Source: Jatrophihabitans sp.
Lineage (GTDB): Bacteria > Actinomycetota > Actinomycetes > Mycobacteriales > Jatrophihabitantaceae
Length of the DNA: 64,000 bases
NCBI GenBank assembly: GCA_025927835.1
Contig: JAICKR010000001.1
Location: 1-64,000 of the forward strand
Direction of reading: 5' to 3'
The position numbers and the translations under genes are program-made. The notes beneath the pieces were generated by a model. The model had not been told where the DNA came from, made no database searches, and worked only from the letters and a program-made list of their open reading frames with translations. Every line of letters starts with the position of its first letter. Positions within the stretch are counted from its first letter, which is position 1. Positions 40,594-52,894 of this stretch are shown one piece after another.

Positions 40594-42099
40594 GTGTTGA
40601 CCACCATCCCCGAGGCGCTGCGGCGCGCCGCCGATACCTTCGGCGACGCGGACGCGGTCGTGGACGGGGATGTCCGGCTGAGCTGGCGCGAGCTGCTGGA
40701 CGAGGTGCGCACGGCGGCCCGGTTCTACCTCGCGCAGGGCGTGCGGCCCGGCCACCGGGTGGCGGTCTGGGCGCCGAACACCTGGCACTGGGTCGTCGCC
40801 GCGCTCGGCGTCCACTACGCCGGCGCGACGCTGGTCCCGATCAACACCCGCTACACCGGCCACGAGGCGCACGACATCCTCGAGCGCACCGGGGCCGTGG
40901 GTCTCGTCGTGGTCCGCGACTTCCTCGGCACCGACCGGCTCGCGCAGCTGCGCGATGTCGGGCCGCTACCCGCGCTCACGGCCGTGGTGCAACTGCCCGA
41001 CGGCTGGGACGAGGTGCGCGCGGGCGCCGGTGCGAGTGGCGACGACCCGGATGCGCGTGCCGCGGCGGTCCGCGACGACGACGTCAGCGACATCCTGTTC
41101 ACGTCCGGAACGACCGGTCGGTCGAAGGGTGTGCTGTCCGCGCACCGGCAGGTGGTCGACGTGGCGCGGGCCTGGGCCGAGTGCGGCGAGGTCGACGCAG
41201 CCGATCGCTACCTCGTCATAAACCCGTTCTTCCACAGCTTCGGCTACAAGGCGGGCATCGTGGCCTGCCTGCTCACCGGCGCCACGATCGTGCCGCAGGC
41301 GATGTACGACGTCGAGACCGCGATGCGGCTCGTGCAGGACGAGCGCATCACCGTGCTGCCCGGCGCGCCGACGATCTTCCAGACGATCCTCGACCACCCG
41401 GCGCGCGCCACGTACGACCTGTCGTCGCTGCGCTTCGCGGTCACCGGGGCGGCGATCGTGCCGGTCGCGCTCGTCGAGCGGATGCAGCGCGAGCTCAGCT
41501 TCGAGATCGTGCTCACCGCGTTCGGCATGACCGAGGCCGTGGTCGCCACCATGTGCCGGCGCGATGACGCACCCGAGGTCGTCGCGCGCACCTGCGGCCG
41601 CGCGGTGGCCGGGTTCGAGACACGCATCGGCGAGCAGGGCGAACTGCTCTTGCGCGGGCCGAACGTCATGCTCGGCTATCTCGACGACGACGACGCGACC
41701 AAGGCCGCGATCGACGCCGACGGCTGGCTGCACACCGGCGACGTCGGCAACCTCGACGCGGACGGCTACCTGACGATCACGGACCGGCTCAAGGACATGT
41801 ACATCAGCGGCGGCTTCAACGTGTACCCGGCCGAGGTCGAACAGGCGCTGGCCCGGCTGGACGGGGTGGCCGAGTCCGCGGTGATCGGCGTCGCGGACGA
41901 GCGGCTCGGTGAGGTCGGACTGGCGCTCGTCGTGGCGAAGCCGGACGCTGAACTGCGCGCCGACGACGTGATCGCGTTCGCGCGTGAGCGGCTCGCCAAC
42001 TACAAGGTGCCGCGCCGGGTCGAGTTCGTGGACGCACTGCCGCGCAACCTCGCCGGCAAGGTGCTCAAGGTGCAACTGCGCAGGGAGTGGATGCCGTGA
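40594..42099 (+). CDS. fadD3: acyl-CoA synthetase, FadD3-like (HIP-CoA ligase)
   Basis: DILFTSGTTGRSKGVLSAH, FGMTEAVV, GWLHTGDVGNLDADGYLTITDRLKDMYISGGFNVYPAEVE; GTG start. Confidence 0.9.
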   Translation: MLTTIPEALRRAADTFGDADAVVDGDVRLSWRELLDEVRTAARFYLAQGVRPGHRVAVWAPNTWHWVVAALGVHYAGATLVPINTRYTGHEAHDILERTGAVGLVVVRDFLGTDRLAQLRDVGPLPALTAVVQLPDGWDEVRAGAGASGDDPDARAAAVRDDDVSDILFTSGTTGRSKGVLSAHRQVVDVARAWAECGEVDAADRYLVINPFFHSFGYKAGIVACLLTGATIVPQAMYDVETAMRLVQDERITVLPGAPTIFQTILDHPARATYDLSSLRFAVTGAAIVPVALVERMQRELSFEIVLTAFGMTEAVVATMCRRDDAPEVVARTCGRAVAGFETRIGEQGELLLRGPNVMLGYLDDDDATKAAIDADGWLHTGDVGNLDADGYLTITDRLKDMYISGGFNVYPAEVEQALARLDGVAESAVIGVADERLGEVGLALVVAKPDAELRADDVIAFARERLANYKVPRRVEFVDALPRNLAGKVLKVQLRREWMP

Positions 42100-42950
42100 G
42101 TGAAGAGCAGCCGGTTGCGTACGAGGTGCGCGGCTCGACGGCCGTCGTCACGATGGACCGGGCCGACTACCGCAATGCGCAGAACTCGAAGATGACCTAT
42201 GCGCTGGACGCGGCGTTCCAGCGAGCGGTCGACGACGACAGCGTGAAGGTCATCGTGCTGGGCGGGTCGGGCAAGCACTTTTCCGCCGGGCACGACATCG
42301 GGACGCCGGGTCGCGACGTCGAGGTGCACTACGACAACGAGGCGATCATCTGGTGGGACCACGTGGGGCGCGACGGCGGCGACCTGCGCTACGCCCGCGA
42401 GATGGAGGTCTACCTCGGCATGTGCCGGCGGTGGCGCGAAATCCCCAAGCCGACCATCGCGATGGTGCAGGGCGCCTGTATCGCCGGCGGGCTGATGCTC
42501 GCGTTCGTGTGTGACCTCATCGTCGCCTCGGACGACGCGTTCTTCGGCGATCCGGTCGTGCGCATGGGCATCCCCGGCGTCGAGTACTTCGCGCACCCGT
42601 GGGTGATCGGCCCGCGGGCGGCGAAGGAGATCCTGTTCACCGGCGACCGGTTCTCCGCGCAGCGCGCCTACGAGTGGGGCATGGTCAACCGTGTCGTGCA
42701 ACGCGACTCGCTCGAGGACGAGACGTTCGCGATCGCGGCGCGGATCGCCGAGATGCCGCGGTTCGGGCTCGCGCTCACCAAGCGCGCGGTCAACCAGTGC
42801 GAGGACGCGATGGGCATGCGCAACGGGATGGACTCGGTGTTCGGGCTGCACCACTTCGCGCACGCGCACAACGCCGAGACCGGCGCCGACTCGCTCGGCG
42901 GCATGAACGCGAAGTCGATGAAGGACTCGGCGAAGGAATCGGCCACCTGA
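42096..42950 (+). CDS. enoyl-CoA hydratase family protein in HIP cluster
   Basis: AVVTMDRADYRNAQNSKM, GSGKHFSAGHDI, GACIAGGLMLAFVCDLIVASDDA; GTGA overlap with fadD3. Confidence 0.9.
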   Translation: MSEEQPVAYEVRGSTAVVTMDRADYRNAQNSKMTYALDAAFQRAVDDDSVKVIVLGGSGKHFSAGHDIGTPGRDVEVHYDNEAIIWWDHVGRDGGDLRYAREMEVYLGMCRRWREIPKPTIAMVQGACIAGGLMLAFVCDLIVASDDAFFGDPVVRMGIPGVEYFAHPWVIGPRAAKEILFTGDRFSAQRAYEWGMVNRVVQRDSLEDETFAIAARIAEMPRFGLALTKRAVNQCEDAMGMRNGMDSVFGLHHFAHAHNAETGADSLGGMNAKSMKDSAKESAT

Positions 42951-44071
42951 TGGATCTCGAGCTGGACGCGGACACGGTCGCCTTCCGCGACGAAGTGCGC
43001 GAGTTCCTGCGCGCGCACGTCCCGTCCCCGCGACTGCCGTCGATGGACACCCCGGGCGGGTTCGACGCGCACCGCGAGTGGGAGCACACGCTCGCCGAGG
43101 CACGGCTGTCGGCCGTCTCGTGGCCGCACGAGTTCGGCGGCCGCGACGCCTCGCTGACGCAGTGGGTGGTGTTCGAGGAGGAGTACTTCCGCGCGCAGGC
43201 GCCGCTGCGGGTGAGCCAGAACGGCATCTTCCTGCTCGCGCCGACGTTGTTCGCGCACGGCACTCCCGACCAGCTGCAGCGCCTTCTTCCGCCGATGGCA
43301 CGTGCCGACGAGATCTGGGCGCAGGCCTGGTCGGAACCGGAGGCCGGCAGTGACCTCGCCGGTATCACGTCCCGTGCGGTGCGTACCGGCGGGGGTTGGC
43401 TGCTGTCGGGGCAGAAGACCTGGTCGACCCGCGCGACCTACGCCGACCGCGGTTTCGGGCTGTTCCGCAGCGACCCGGACGCGGAGCGCCATCGCGGGCT
43501 GACCTACTTCATGTTCGACCTGCGCGCCGACGGCGTGACCGTGCGCGGCATCCCGCAGCTGGACGGCGAGCCGGGTTTCGCCGAGATCTTCCTCGACGAC
43601 GTGTTCGTCCCGGACGCGGACGTTCTCGGTGGGGTCGGCGAGGGGTGGAAGGTCGCGATGTCGACCGCGTCCAACGAGCGCGGCTTGTCACTGCGTTCCC
43701 CCGGTCGGTTCCTCGCCGCCGCGGATCGGCTGGTCGAGCTCGCGGACGGCGTCGACGACACGGCGCTGACCGATCGGGTGGTCGACGCGTGGATCGGTGC
43801 GCGCGCGTACGAGCTGCACACCTGGGCCACGGTGAGCCGGCTCGCCGACGGCGGCGAGCTCGGCGCCGAGTCGTCGGTCGGCAAGCTGTTCTGGTCGGAG
43901 CTCGACGTCGCGCTGCACGAGACCGCGCTCGACCTGCTCGGTGCGCGCGGCGAGCTGGCCGGCGACTGGATGTCCGGCTACCTGTTCTCCCTCGCCGGCC
44001 CGATCTATGCCGGCACGAACGAGATCCAGCGCAACGTCGTCGCCGAACGGCTGCTGGGACTCCCACGATGA
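42950..44071 (+). CDS. acyl-CoA dehydrogenase (fadE31 position)
   Basis: WSEPEAGSDLAGI, GQKTWSTRATYADRGFGLFR, YAGTNEIQRNVVAERLLGLPR. Confidence 0.9.
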   Translation: MDLELDADTVAFRDEVREFLRAHVPSPRLPSMDTPGGFDAHREWEHTLAEARLSAVSWPHEFGGRDASLTQWVVFEEEYFRAQAPLRVSQNGIFLLAPTLFAHGTPDQLQRLLPPMARADEIWAQAWSEPEAGSDLAGITSRAVRTGGGWLLSGQKTWSTRATYADRGFGLFRSDPDAERHRGLTYFMFDLRADGVTVRGIPQLDGEPGFAEIFLDDVFVPDADVLGGVGEGWKVAMSTASNERGLSLRSPGRFLAAADRLVELADGVDDTALTDRVVDAWIGARAYELHTWATVSRLADGGELGAESSVGKLFWSELDVALHETALDLLGARGELAGDWMSGYLFSLAGPIYAGTNEIQRNVVAERLLGLPR

Positions 44072-44979
44072 GGTTCAGGTTCGAGGCGGAGCAGCGTCAG
44101 TTCGAGGCGAGCCTGCGCGACCTGCTCGCCTCGGCCGACGTGCCGTCGGTGGCGCGCGCCTGGGCGAGCGGTGACTACGCGAGCGGGCGCAAGCTGTGGC
44201 AGCGACTCACCGAGCTCGGTGTCGGCGAGCTGGCCGAACACCCGGTCGAGCTCGTCATCGCGTTCGAGGAGCTCGGCCGCGCGGCGGTGCCCGGCCCGTA
44301 CGTCGAGTCCGTCGCGGTGCTGCCGGTGCTGCTGCCGGACCGCGATGGTGAGCTCATGGCCACCGTCGCGGCCCCGCCGGCCGTGCCGTTCGGTTGCGAC
44401 GCCGCAGCCGCTGACGCCTGGTACGTACTCGACGGCACGACGCTGCACGCGGCAACCGTCGAGGACGAGATCGCGTCCGTCGACGCGGCGCGGCGGCTGG
44501 CGGTCCTTCGTGCCGGCGACGTCGTCGCATCCGACGTGGACGCCGAGGCCGCGCTCGATCGCGGCGCGTTGGCCACCGCGGCGCAGCTGCTCGGCGCCGG
44601 CTACGGCCTGCTGCACCGCGCCACCGAGTACGCCGAAGCCCGCCGCCAGTTCGGCAAACCGATCGGCTCGTTCCAGGCCATCAAGCATCAGCTCGCCGAC
44701 GTGTACGTGGGCCTCGAGCTGGCCCGTCCGCTGCTGTTCGGTGCGGCGCTCGGGCTCGACGGGCCGACCCGGTCCCGCGACGTCTCGGCCGCGAAGGTCG
44801 CCTGCACCGGCGCCGCCTACCGGGCCGCGCGCGCTGCGCTGCAGGTGCACGGAGCGATCGGCTACACCGCTGAGTACGACCTCGCCCTGTGGCTGACGAA
44901 GGTGCGTGCCTTGGTCTCGGCCTGGGGCACGCAACGCTTCCACCGCGATCGTGTGCTGGCGGCGGTGCGGGTTGGCTGA
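44068..44979 (+). CDS. acyl-CoA dehydrogenase subunit-like (fadE32 position)
   Basis: Short ACAD; YAEARRQFGKPIGSFQAIKHQLADVYVGLE; ATGA overlap. Confidence 0.87.
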   Translation: MRFRFEAEQRQFEASLRDLLASADVPSVARAWASGDYASGRKLWQRLTELGVGELAEHPVELVIAFEELGRAAVPGPYVESVAVLPVLLPDRDGELMATVAAPPAVPFGCDAAAADAWYVLDGTTLHAATVEDEIASVDAARRLAVLRAGDVVASDVDAEAALDRGALATAAQLLGAGYGLLHRATEYAEARRQFGKPIGSFQAIKHQLADVYVGLELARPLLFGAALGLDGPTRSRDVSAAKVACTGAAYRAARAALQVHGAIGYTAEYDLALWLTKVRALVSAWGTQRFHRDRVLAAVRVG

Positions 44980-46012
44980 GCTGACCGAAGAGCAGCGCGG
45001 GCTGCGCGACGCGGTCCGCACCCTGCTCGCAAAACGCAGCGACAGTGCCGCGGTGCGCCGCGCCGCGGAGACCGGGTGCGGCTACGACGCGGACCTGTGG
45101 CAGGTGCTGTGCGCGCAGATCGGTGTCGCCGCACTGGCGGTGCCGGAGCGCTTCGGCGGCGTCGGCGCCGGCCCGCGCGAGGTGCAGCTCGTGATGGAGG
45201 AACTGGGCCGGGCACTGACGCCGAGCCCGATGCTGTCCACAGTGCTGGCGAGCGCGTTGCTCCGTGCGCTCGACGACGACGAGGAGTCGGCCCGGTTGCT
45301 GCCGCGCATCGCCGAGGGCGCTGTCGCCGCGACCGCGTGGGCGGATCTGGACGGTCATTGGGGCGGCGGCGCGGTGCAGGTGCGCGACGGGCAGCTCAGC
45401 GGCACGGCGCACTACGTCCTCGACGGCGACACCGCCGAGATCCTGCTCGTCGTCGCCGACGGCGCGGTGTACGACGTCGACCCGGCGCGCGCCGAACGGG
45501 CACGCACGCCGGCGATGGACGTCACCCGGCGGCTCGCCACGGTGCGCCTCGAGGCGGTCGAGGGCACCCGTATCGGGCCGGCCGACGCGACCGCCGCGCT
45601 TGCGTCGGCGCTGGACGACACCGTGATCACCCTCGCGGCCGAGCAGGTCGGCGGTGCGGAGGCGGCGTTGCAGCTGACGGTCGAGTACGCGAAGGTCCGC
45701 CAGCAGTTCGGCCGGCCCATCGGCAGCTTCCAGGCGCTCAAGCACCGGATGGCCGACCTCTACGTCCGGCTCGAGGCAGCCAGGTCGGCCGCATACGCTG
45801 CGGCCGAGGGTGCCGTGCTGCCGTCCGTGGCGAAGGCCTACTGCTCCGAGGCGTTCCAGGCGATCGCGGCCGACACGATCCAGTTGCACGGCGGCATCGC
45901 GATCACGTGGGAGCACGACGCGCACCTGTACTTCAAGCGCGCCCATGCGAGTGCCGCACTGTTCGGCGCACCCGAGGCGCACGTCGCCCGACTGACCAGG
46001 GAGCTCATGTGA
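44972..46012 (+). CDS. acyl-CoA dehydrogenase subunit-like (fadE33 position)
   Basis: VEYAKVRQQFGRPIGSFQALKHRMADLYVRLE, IQLHGGIAITWEHDAHLYFKRA; likely TTG start overlapping upstream stop. Confidence 0.87.
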   Translation: MAELTEEQRGLRDAVRTLLAKRSDSAAVRRAAETGCGYDADLWQVLCAQIGVAALAVPERFGGVGAGPREVQLVMEELGRALTPSPMLSTVLASALLRALDDDEESARLLPRIAEGAVAATAWADLDGHWGGGAVQVRDGQLSGTAHYVLDGDTAEILLVVADGAVYDVDPARAERARTPAMDVTRRLATVRLEAVEGTRIGPADATAALASALDDTVITLAAEQVGGAEAALQLTVEYAKVRQQFGRPIGSFQALKHRMADLYVRLEAARSAAYAAAEGAVLPSVAKAYCSEAFQAIAADTIQLHGGIAITWEHDAHLYFKRAHASAALFGAPEAHVARLTRELM

Positions 46013-46440
46013 AGACGCTGGAGGAACTCTCCGACCGGCTCGAGATCCAGGACCTCATCACCGCGTACAGCTACGCGATCGACTTCCACCGCTTCGACGA
46101 CCTCGACGAGATCTGCACCCCGGACGCCACTCTCGACTTCACCGCGACCGGTGGCGTCGCCGGGTCGCTGCCGGAGATCAAGGCGTGGCTGACGTCGGTA
46201 CTCGCCGCGCACTTCGCCGGACACCAGCACTTGGTGGCCACAAGTGAGGTGAAGCTCGACGGCGACGAGGCGCAAGCTCGCACGCTGTGCCACAACCCGA
46301 TGTGGTTCGCCGACCCCGCTGCTCCTCCGCTGTTCGTCGGTCTCTGGTACCACGACACGTTCGCCCGCACTGCCGACGGCTGGCGCATGACGAGCCGCGT
46401 CCAGCAGAAGGGTTACCTGCACGGCCTGCCCGCCCGCTGA
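46009..46440 (+). CDS. SnoaL/NTF2-like protein in HIP operon
   Basis: LSDRLEIQDLITAYSYAIDFHRFDDLDEICTPDATLDFTATG; GTGA overlap with upstream ACAD. Confidence 0.8.
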   Translation: MKTLEELSDRLEIQDLITAYSYAIDFHRFDDLDEICTPDATLDFTATGGVAGSLPEIKAWLTSVLAAHFAGHQHLVATSEVKLDGDEAQARTLCHNPMWFADPAAPPLFVGLWYHDTFARTADGWRMTSRVQQKGYLHGLPAR

Positions 46441-46502
46441 CCGCTGCGGCGAGCAGCGCGAAGGGCCTCGCCAAACACGGCCTGTGAACCGCGGGCCGGC
46501 GG

Positions 46503-47273
46503 TTATGGGGAGATCGGCTCTTCGGACACCTCGTCCCCGACGTTGACCGTGCCGGCTGAACTGACAGTGGTCCACGCCCCGAAGTTGCCGCCGTGGTGGC
46601 GGGCGAGGGTGCGGAAGATGTCGCGATCATCCGCGACGTCCGGTTGCGGACGGGTGACCATCGTGCAGCGGACGCAGGGCTGTTGCGGCGCCAGTAGCAC
46701 CGCGCCGACGCGCAGCGTGGCGTGCCCGCACCACCCGTCCTCCACCCATCCGTGGTCGGCGACATCGATCAGGAGGTTGGGCCGGAACCGGCGCCGCTGC
46801 CAATCGCCGTCCGGGTAGTGCGCGGCCGCGGCGCGCAGGCTGGCCGTCGTCAGGACGAGCAGCGGCAGTGCATCGACGAACCGGCCCGCGGGCATCGTCC
46901 ATTCGATGGCTTCGCTCGTGTCGTCGGTGGCGTCGGCGAAGAATTCCGCCCGCGCGCCCGGCACGCCCACCGACCGCACCAGGCGGACCGGCTTGCCGAG
47001 CCAGTCGGACAGCGCCGCGTCGGTCGCGGCGCCGGGCCCGTGACAGCTCACCCCGGTCGGCAACGCGATGGTCGGCGCTCCGTCCTCGGCCAGCGTCGCG
47101 CTCGCGAACAGCAGTTGCGGCGCCCGACGCGCAGTCAGCACCCGCCCCGTCGTCTCGTCGCGGATTCCCCAGCGGCGATCGCCGTGCAGGCCGTCGACCT
47201 CGATCTCCGCGTTGGACAGCTCCTCGCCCTGCAGCGACTTGACCGGGTAGCGCACGATCTCGACCAGCCGCAT
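46503..47273 (-). CDS. MOSC domain protein
   Basis: EIVRYPVKSLQGEEL, GDRRWGIRD, RFRPNLLID, PQQPCVRCTMVTRPQ. Confidence 0.9.
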   Translation of the reverse strand: MRLVEIVRYPVKSLQGEELSNAEIEVDGLHGDRRWGIRDETTGRVLTARRAPQLLFASATLAEDGAPTIALPTGVSCHGPGAATDAALSDWLGKPVRLVRSVGVPGARAEFFADATDDTSEAIEWTMPAGRFVDALPLLVLTTASLRAAAAHYPDGDWQRRRFRPNLLIDVADHGWVEDGWCGHATLRVGAVLLAPQQPCVRCTMVTRPQPDVADDRDIFRTLARHHGGNFGAWTTVSSAGTVNVGDEVSEEPISP

Positions 47274-47725
47274 CACGTCGCCGTCCCCGGTTCGCGAGAA
47301 ACAGTGGTGGCGTGCGTCCGCACCCGCACGGCGAGGAAGCCGCCGACGAGCGCCGCCCAGGCCACGGCGACGAGCGCCGACTGCAGCAGGACGGGGTCGA
47401 CCGCATTCACCGCTGCCTGGCGACAGCCGGGTGAGGGCGTGGCGTGGTCGTTGGTCAGCCCGTAGACCGTGTCGATCTGCGTCCACCACTGCGCGCACGC
47501 GTCGCCGCCGGTGCGGCCGCCGATCAACGTCACGTGCCCCCCGAAGTGGCGCAGCGCGGATGCCGCGAGCGCGATGCCGAACACCGCACCGCCGGCGAGC
47601 AGCCCGCCCGCCAGCGCCAGGGGCAGCCGCGGGCGGCGGTAGGCCCGCCGGATCACCCATACGCCCGCGCAGACGAACGCGATGGCGCCGAAGGCCACCA
47701 GGACCACGCCGACCGCCGCGCTCAT
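47273..47725 (-). CDS. membrane protein of unknown function
   Basis: Three hydrophobic segments; coupled to the MOSC gene. Confidence 0.6.
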   Translation of the reverse strand: MSAAVGVVLVAFGAIAFVCAGVWVIRRAYRRPRLPLALAGGLLAGGAVFGIALAASALRHFGGHVTLIGGRTGGDACAQWWTQIDTVYGLTNDHATPSPGCRQAAVNAVDPVLLQSALVAVAWAALVGGFLAVRVRTHATTVSREPGTAT

Positions 47726-47801
47726 GCGGTGAGGGTAACGAGATCGGCTGCGAGGCGCGCAGACCCGTTTGAGGCGGCGCGCCGATGCGCAGAATTCCGG
47801 T

Positions 47802-49451
47802 GTGTCGGAACGCTGGTACAAGGAAGCGGTCGTCTACTGCGTCGACGTCGCATCGTTCCAGGATTCGAACGGCGACGGCTGCGGCGACATCCCGGGGCTC
47901 ATCAGCCGCCTCGACTACCTCAGCCGGCTCGGGGTCACGTGCCTCTGGCTCAACCCCATCCATCCCTCGCCGCTGCGTGACAACGGGTACGACGTCAGCG
48001 ATTACTACGGCATCCACCCGCGCCTCGGCACGCTCGGCGACTTCGCCGAACTCGCGGTGCAGGCCCGGGAGCGCGGCATCCGGCTGCTGCTCGACCTCGT
48101 GGTCAACCACACGTCCGACGAACACCCCTGGTTCCAGTCCGCACGCCGCGATGCCGACTCGCCCTACCGCGGCTGGTACGTCTGGAGCGACACCGAACCC
48201 GCAGACCGCAGGCAGGGCATCGTCTTCCCCGGTGAACAGACCGAGACCTGGACCTACGACAGAGCGGCCCGGCGCTGGTACTTCCACCGCTTCTACGACT
48301 TCCAGCCCGACCTCGACTGGTCGAACCCCGCCGTGCGGGCCGAGATCCGGAAGGTGATGACGTTCTGGCTGCAGCTCGGCGCGTCCGGCTTCCGCATCGA
48401 CGCCGCGCCCTTCGTCCTGGAGCAGGTCGAGGCGGACGTCGATCCCGGCCCGCTCGACTTCACGATCCTGGACGAGTGGCGTCAGGGCGTGCAGTGGAAT
48501 GCGGGCGATGCCGTCCTGCTCTGCGAGGCGAACGTCGACCGCGACCAACTCGCCAAGTACTGCGCAGCCGCCGAGGACGGGCCCAACGACCGCGCGCACA
48601 TGCTGTTCGCGTTCTGGTTGAACGCGCAGGTGTGGTTGGGCCTCGCGCGGCAGACGGCGGAGCCGCTCGTGGCGACGCTGGCGCAGCTGCCGAAGCTCCC
48701 GGCGATGGCCCAATGGGCCACGTTCCTGCGCAATCACGACGAACTCGATCTCAGCCGGCTCACCGACGATCAGCGGACCGAGGTCATGCGCTCGTTCGCC
48801 CCGAAGCCCCAGATGCGCGAGTTCGACCGGGGCATCCGGCGCCGGCTCGCCCCGATGATGGCGGGTGATCGCCGGCGCATGGAGCTCGCGCACTCGTTGC
48901 TGTTCAGCCTGCCGGGCACGCCGGTACTGCGGTACGGCGAGGAGATCGGCATGGGTGAGGACCTCTCGCTGCCCGGACGCGAGGCGATCCGCATGCCGAT
49001 GCAGTGGGACGACACGGCGAACGCCGGGTTCTCACCGGTCGCGCGCACTCGGCTGGTCCGGCCCGTCATCAGTCGCGGCCGGTTCGGCTACCGACGGGTG
49101 AACGTGCGCGACCAGCGCGGCGACACCGACTCATTTCTGCGTTGGTTCGAGAGCATGATCCGCGCGCTGCGCGAGTGCCCGGAGATCGGTGTCGGCACGC
49201 TGCAGGTCATCGACAAGGGTGCTCCCCCGGCCGTCCTCGTGCTGCGCTATGACGCACCGGAGGGCTCGATCCTCGTGCTGCACAATCTCGCGGACGCGCC
49301 GGCCGAGGTCGCGCTCGACCGGGTCGCGGACGTGCAGCACGCCTACCAGGTGTTCGGCGACGCCGGGTACGAACCGCTCGCGCCGCGCAGCCCGAGCGTC
49401 CGGCTCAACGGGTGGGGTTACTGCTGGCTGCGACTGCGCCGCGGCTCCTGA
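47802..49451 (+). CDS. alpha-amylase-family protein (trehalose synthase/TreS-like)
   Basis: DSNGDGCGDIPGLISRLDYLSRLGVTCLWLNPI, DLVVNHTSDEHPWF, GFRIDAAPF, LCEAN, FLRNHDELD. Confidence 0.88.
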   Translation: MSERWYKEAVVYCVDVASFQDSNGDGCGDIPGLISRLDYLSRLGVTCLWLNPIHPSPLRDNGYDVSDYYGIHPRLGTLGDFAELAVQARERGIRLLLDLVVNHTSDEHPWFQSARRDADSPYRGWYVWSDTEPADRRQGIVFPGEQTETWTYDRAARRWYFHRFYDFQPDLDWSNPAVRAEIRKVMTFWLQLGASGFRIDAAPFVLEQVEADVDPGPLDFTILDEWRQGVQWNAGDAVLLCEANVDRDQLAKYCAAAEDGPNDRAHMLFAFWLNAQVWLGLARQTAEPLVATLAQLPKLPAMAQWATFLRNHDELDLSRLTDDQRTEVMRSFAPKPQMREFDRGIRRRLAPMMAGDRRRMELAHSLLFSLPGTPVLRYGEEIGMGEDLSLPGREAIRMPMQWDDTANAGFSPVARTRLVRPVISRGRFGYRRVNVRDQRGDTDSFLRWFESMIRALRECPEIGVGTLQVIDKGAPPAVLVLRYDAPEGSILVLHNLADAPAEVALDRVADVQHAYQVFGDAGYEPLAPRSPSVRLNGWGYCWLRLRRGS

Positions 49452-50215
49452 TCGGCGGCGGCGACCGAGCCCAACCGCTGCGCGACGACGCGCAGCACCT
49501 CCGGACTCGTGGCCATGCCGGTGTGGCTCGTCGAGCTGATCTCGACGAGCTCGGCGGCCGGGTCGAGGCAGGTCTTCCAGTCGATGATCGCGTCGGCCTT
49601 GGAGTACACCGACAGGTAGGCCACGTCGGACGGGAACGGCGCGTCGAGCTCGGCCGCGATGCGCGCGCCGCATTCGCCGGTAACGCAGTCCTGGCTGATG
49701 ACGCGCAGCCCGCGCTGGTGCAACCGGAACAACATCTCGAGCTGCTTGCGGATGTGCGGCGCGACGCTGAGCGTGTCGGTGACCGGCGCACTGAGCACGA
49801 CGATCGAGCTGACGAGATCGGGGCGGCGCTGCGCGGCGAGCTTGACGATCATGCCGCCGCGGCTGTGGCCGACGAGCGCGACGCGGCGCCGCTCGAGCCG
49901 GGCGACCTCCTCGACGCGCGTGATGAGTCGATTGACCATCTCGTCGGTACAGCCGAGGTTTGCGCCGATGCGGCTGCCGAAGGTGCGCTGCCCGCGCCGG
50001 CGCAGATAGCGCGCGAGCAGGGTCAGCGAGACGTCCCCGGAGATGAAGCCGGGTACGAGGATGACCGGCGCGAGATCGCTGGGCGCGGGCTGCGGCACGC
50101 GCTGCCCGACGATGCGCAGCAGGCCGAGGTAGGAGCGTGCCTCGAGGCGTCGTGCCTCGGGCGTGGCGAGGTAGTCGGTGCTCCCGTCGAGCACTGCCGG
50201 CGCAACAACTGTCAT
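49418..50215 (-). CDS. alpha/beta hydrolase (lipase-like)
   Basis: VILVPGFISGDVSL, VALVGHSRGGMI nucleophile elbow; tail overlap with the amylase-family gene. Confidence 0.8.
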   Translation of the reverse strand: MTVVAPAVLDGSTDYLATPEARRLEARSYLGLLRIVGQRVPQPAPSDLAPVILVPGFISGDVSLTLLARYLRRRGQRTFGSRIGANLGCTDEMVNRLITRVEEVARLERRRVALVGHSRGGMIVKLAAQRRPDLVSSIVVLSAPVTDTLSVAPHIRKQLEMLFRLHQRGLRVISQDCVTGECGARIAAELDAPFPSDVAYLSVYSKADAIIDWKTCLDPAAELVEISSTSHTGMATSPEVLRVVAQRLGSVAAADQEPRRSRSQQ

Positions 50216-50559
50216 CGTGATCGTCCTACCCGAACGTGATCACGAGTTCCCGCACGAGGTCGCCGGCCCAGTGGATCGACATCGTGCCGGGCCCGTTCGC
50301 ATCCCATACGAACGAAACGACCGCGCCGTCCGGATGGATTCCCTCGATCGCCCGAATTGTCATCGTGTCGTCGGGCGGCTGGGCGTAGTAGGCGTGCTCG
50401 ATCGCCTCGCGCCCGGCGAACGGGCCGGCAGGCACGTTCGTGAACGACATCGCCGCATCGCTGGCGAACGTCGCGGCGAAGGCTGCCCAGTCGCCGTCGC
50501 GCACGGCGCGGTTGAACCGCTCGACGTGCCGGCGCGCGAGCGTCTCGACCTCGGAACGG

Positions 50560-52894
<2,335 letters not shown>

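Noticed and set aside
46503-48893. 796-aa minus ORF upstream of MOSC
   Set aside because: Only the last 256 aa (from ATG 47273) form a MOSC protein; the rest is antisense to the amylase-family gene.
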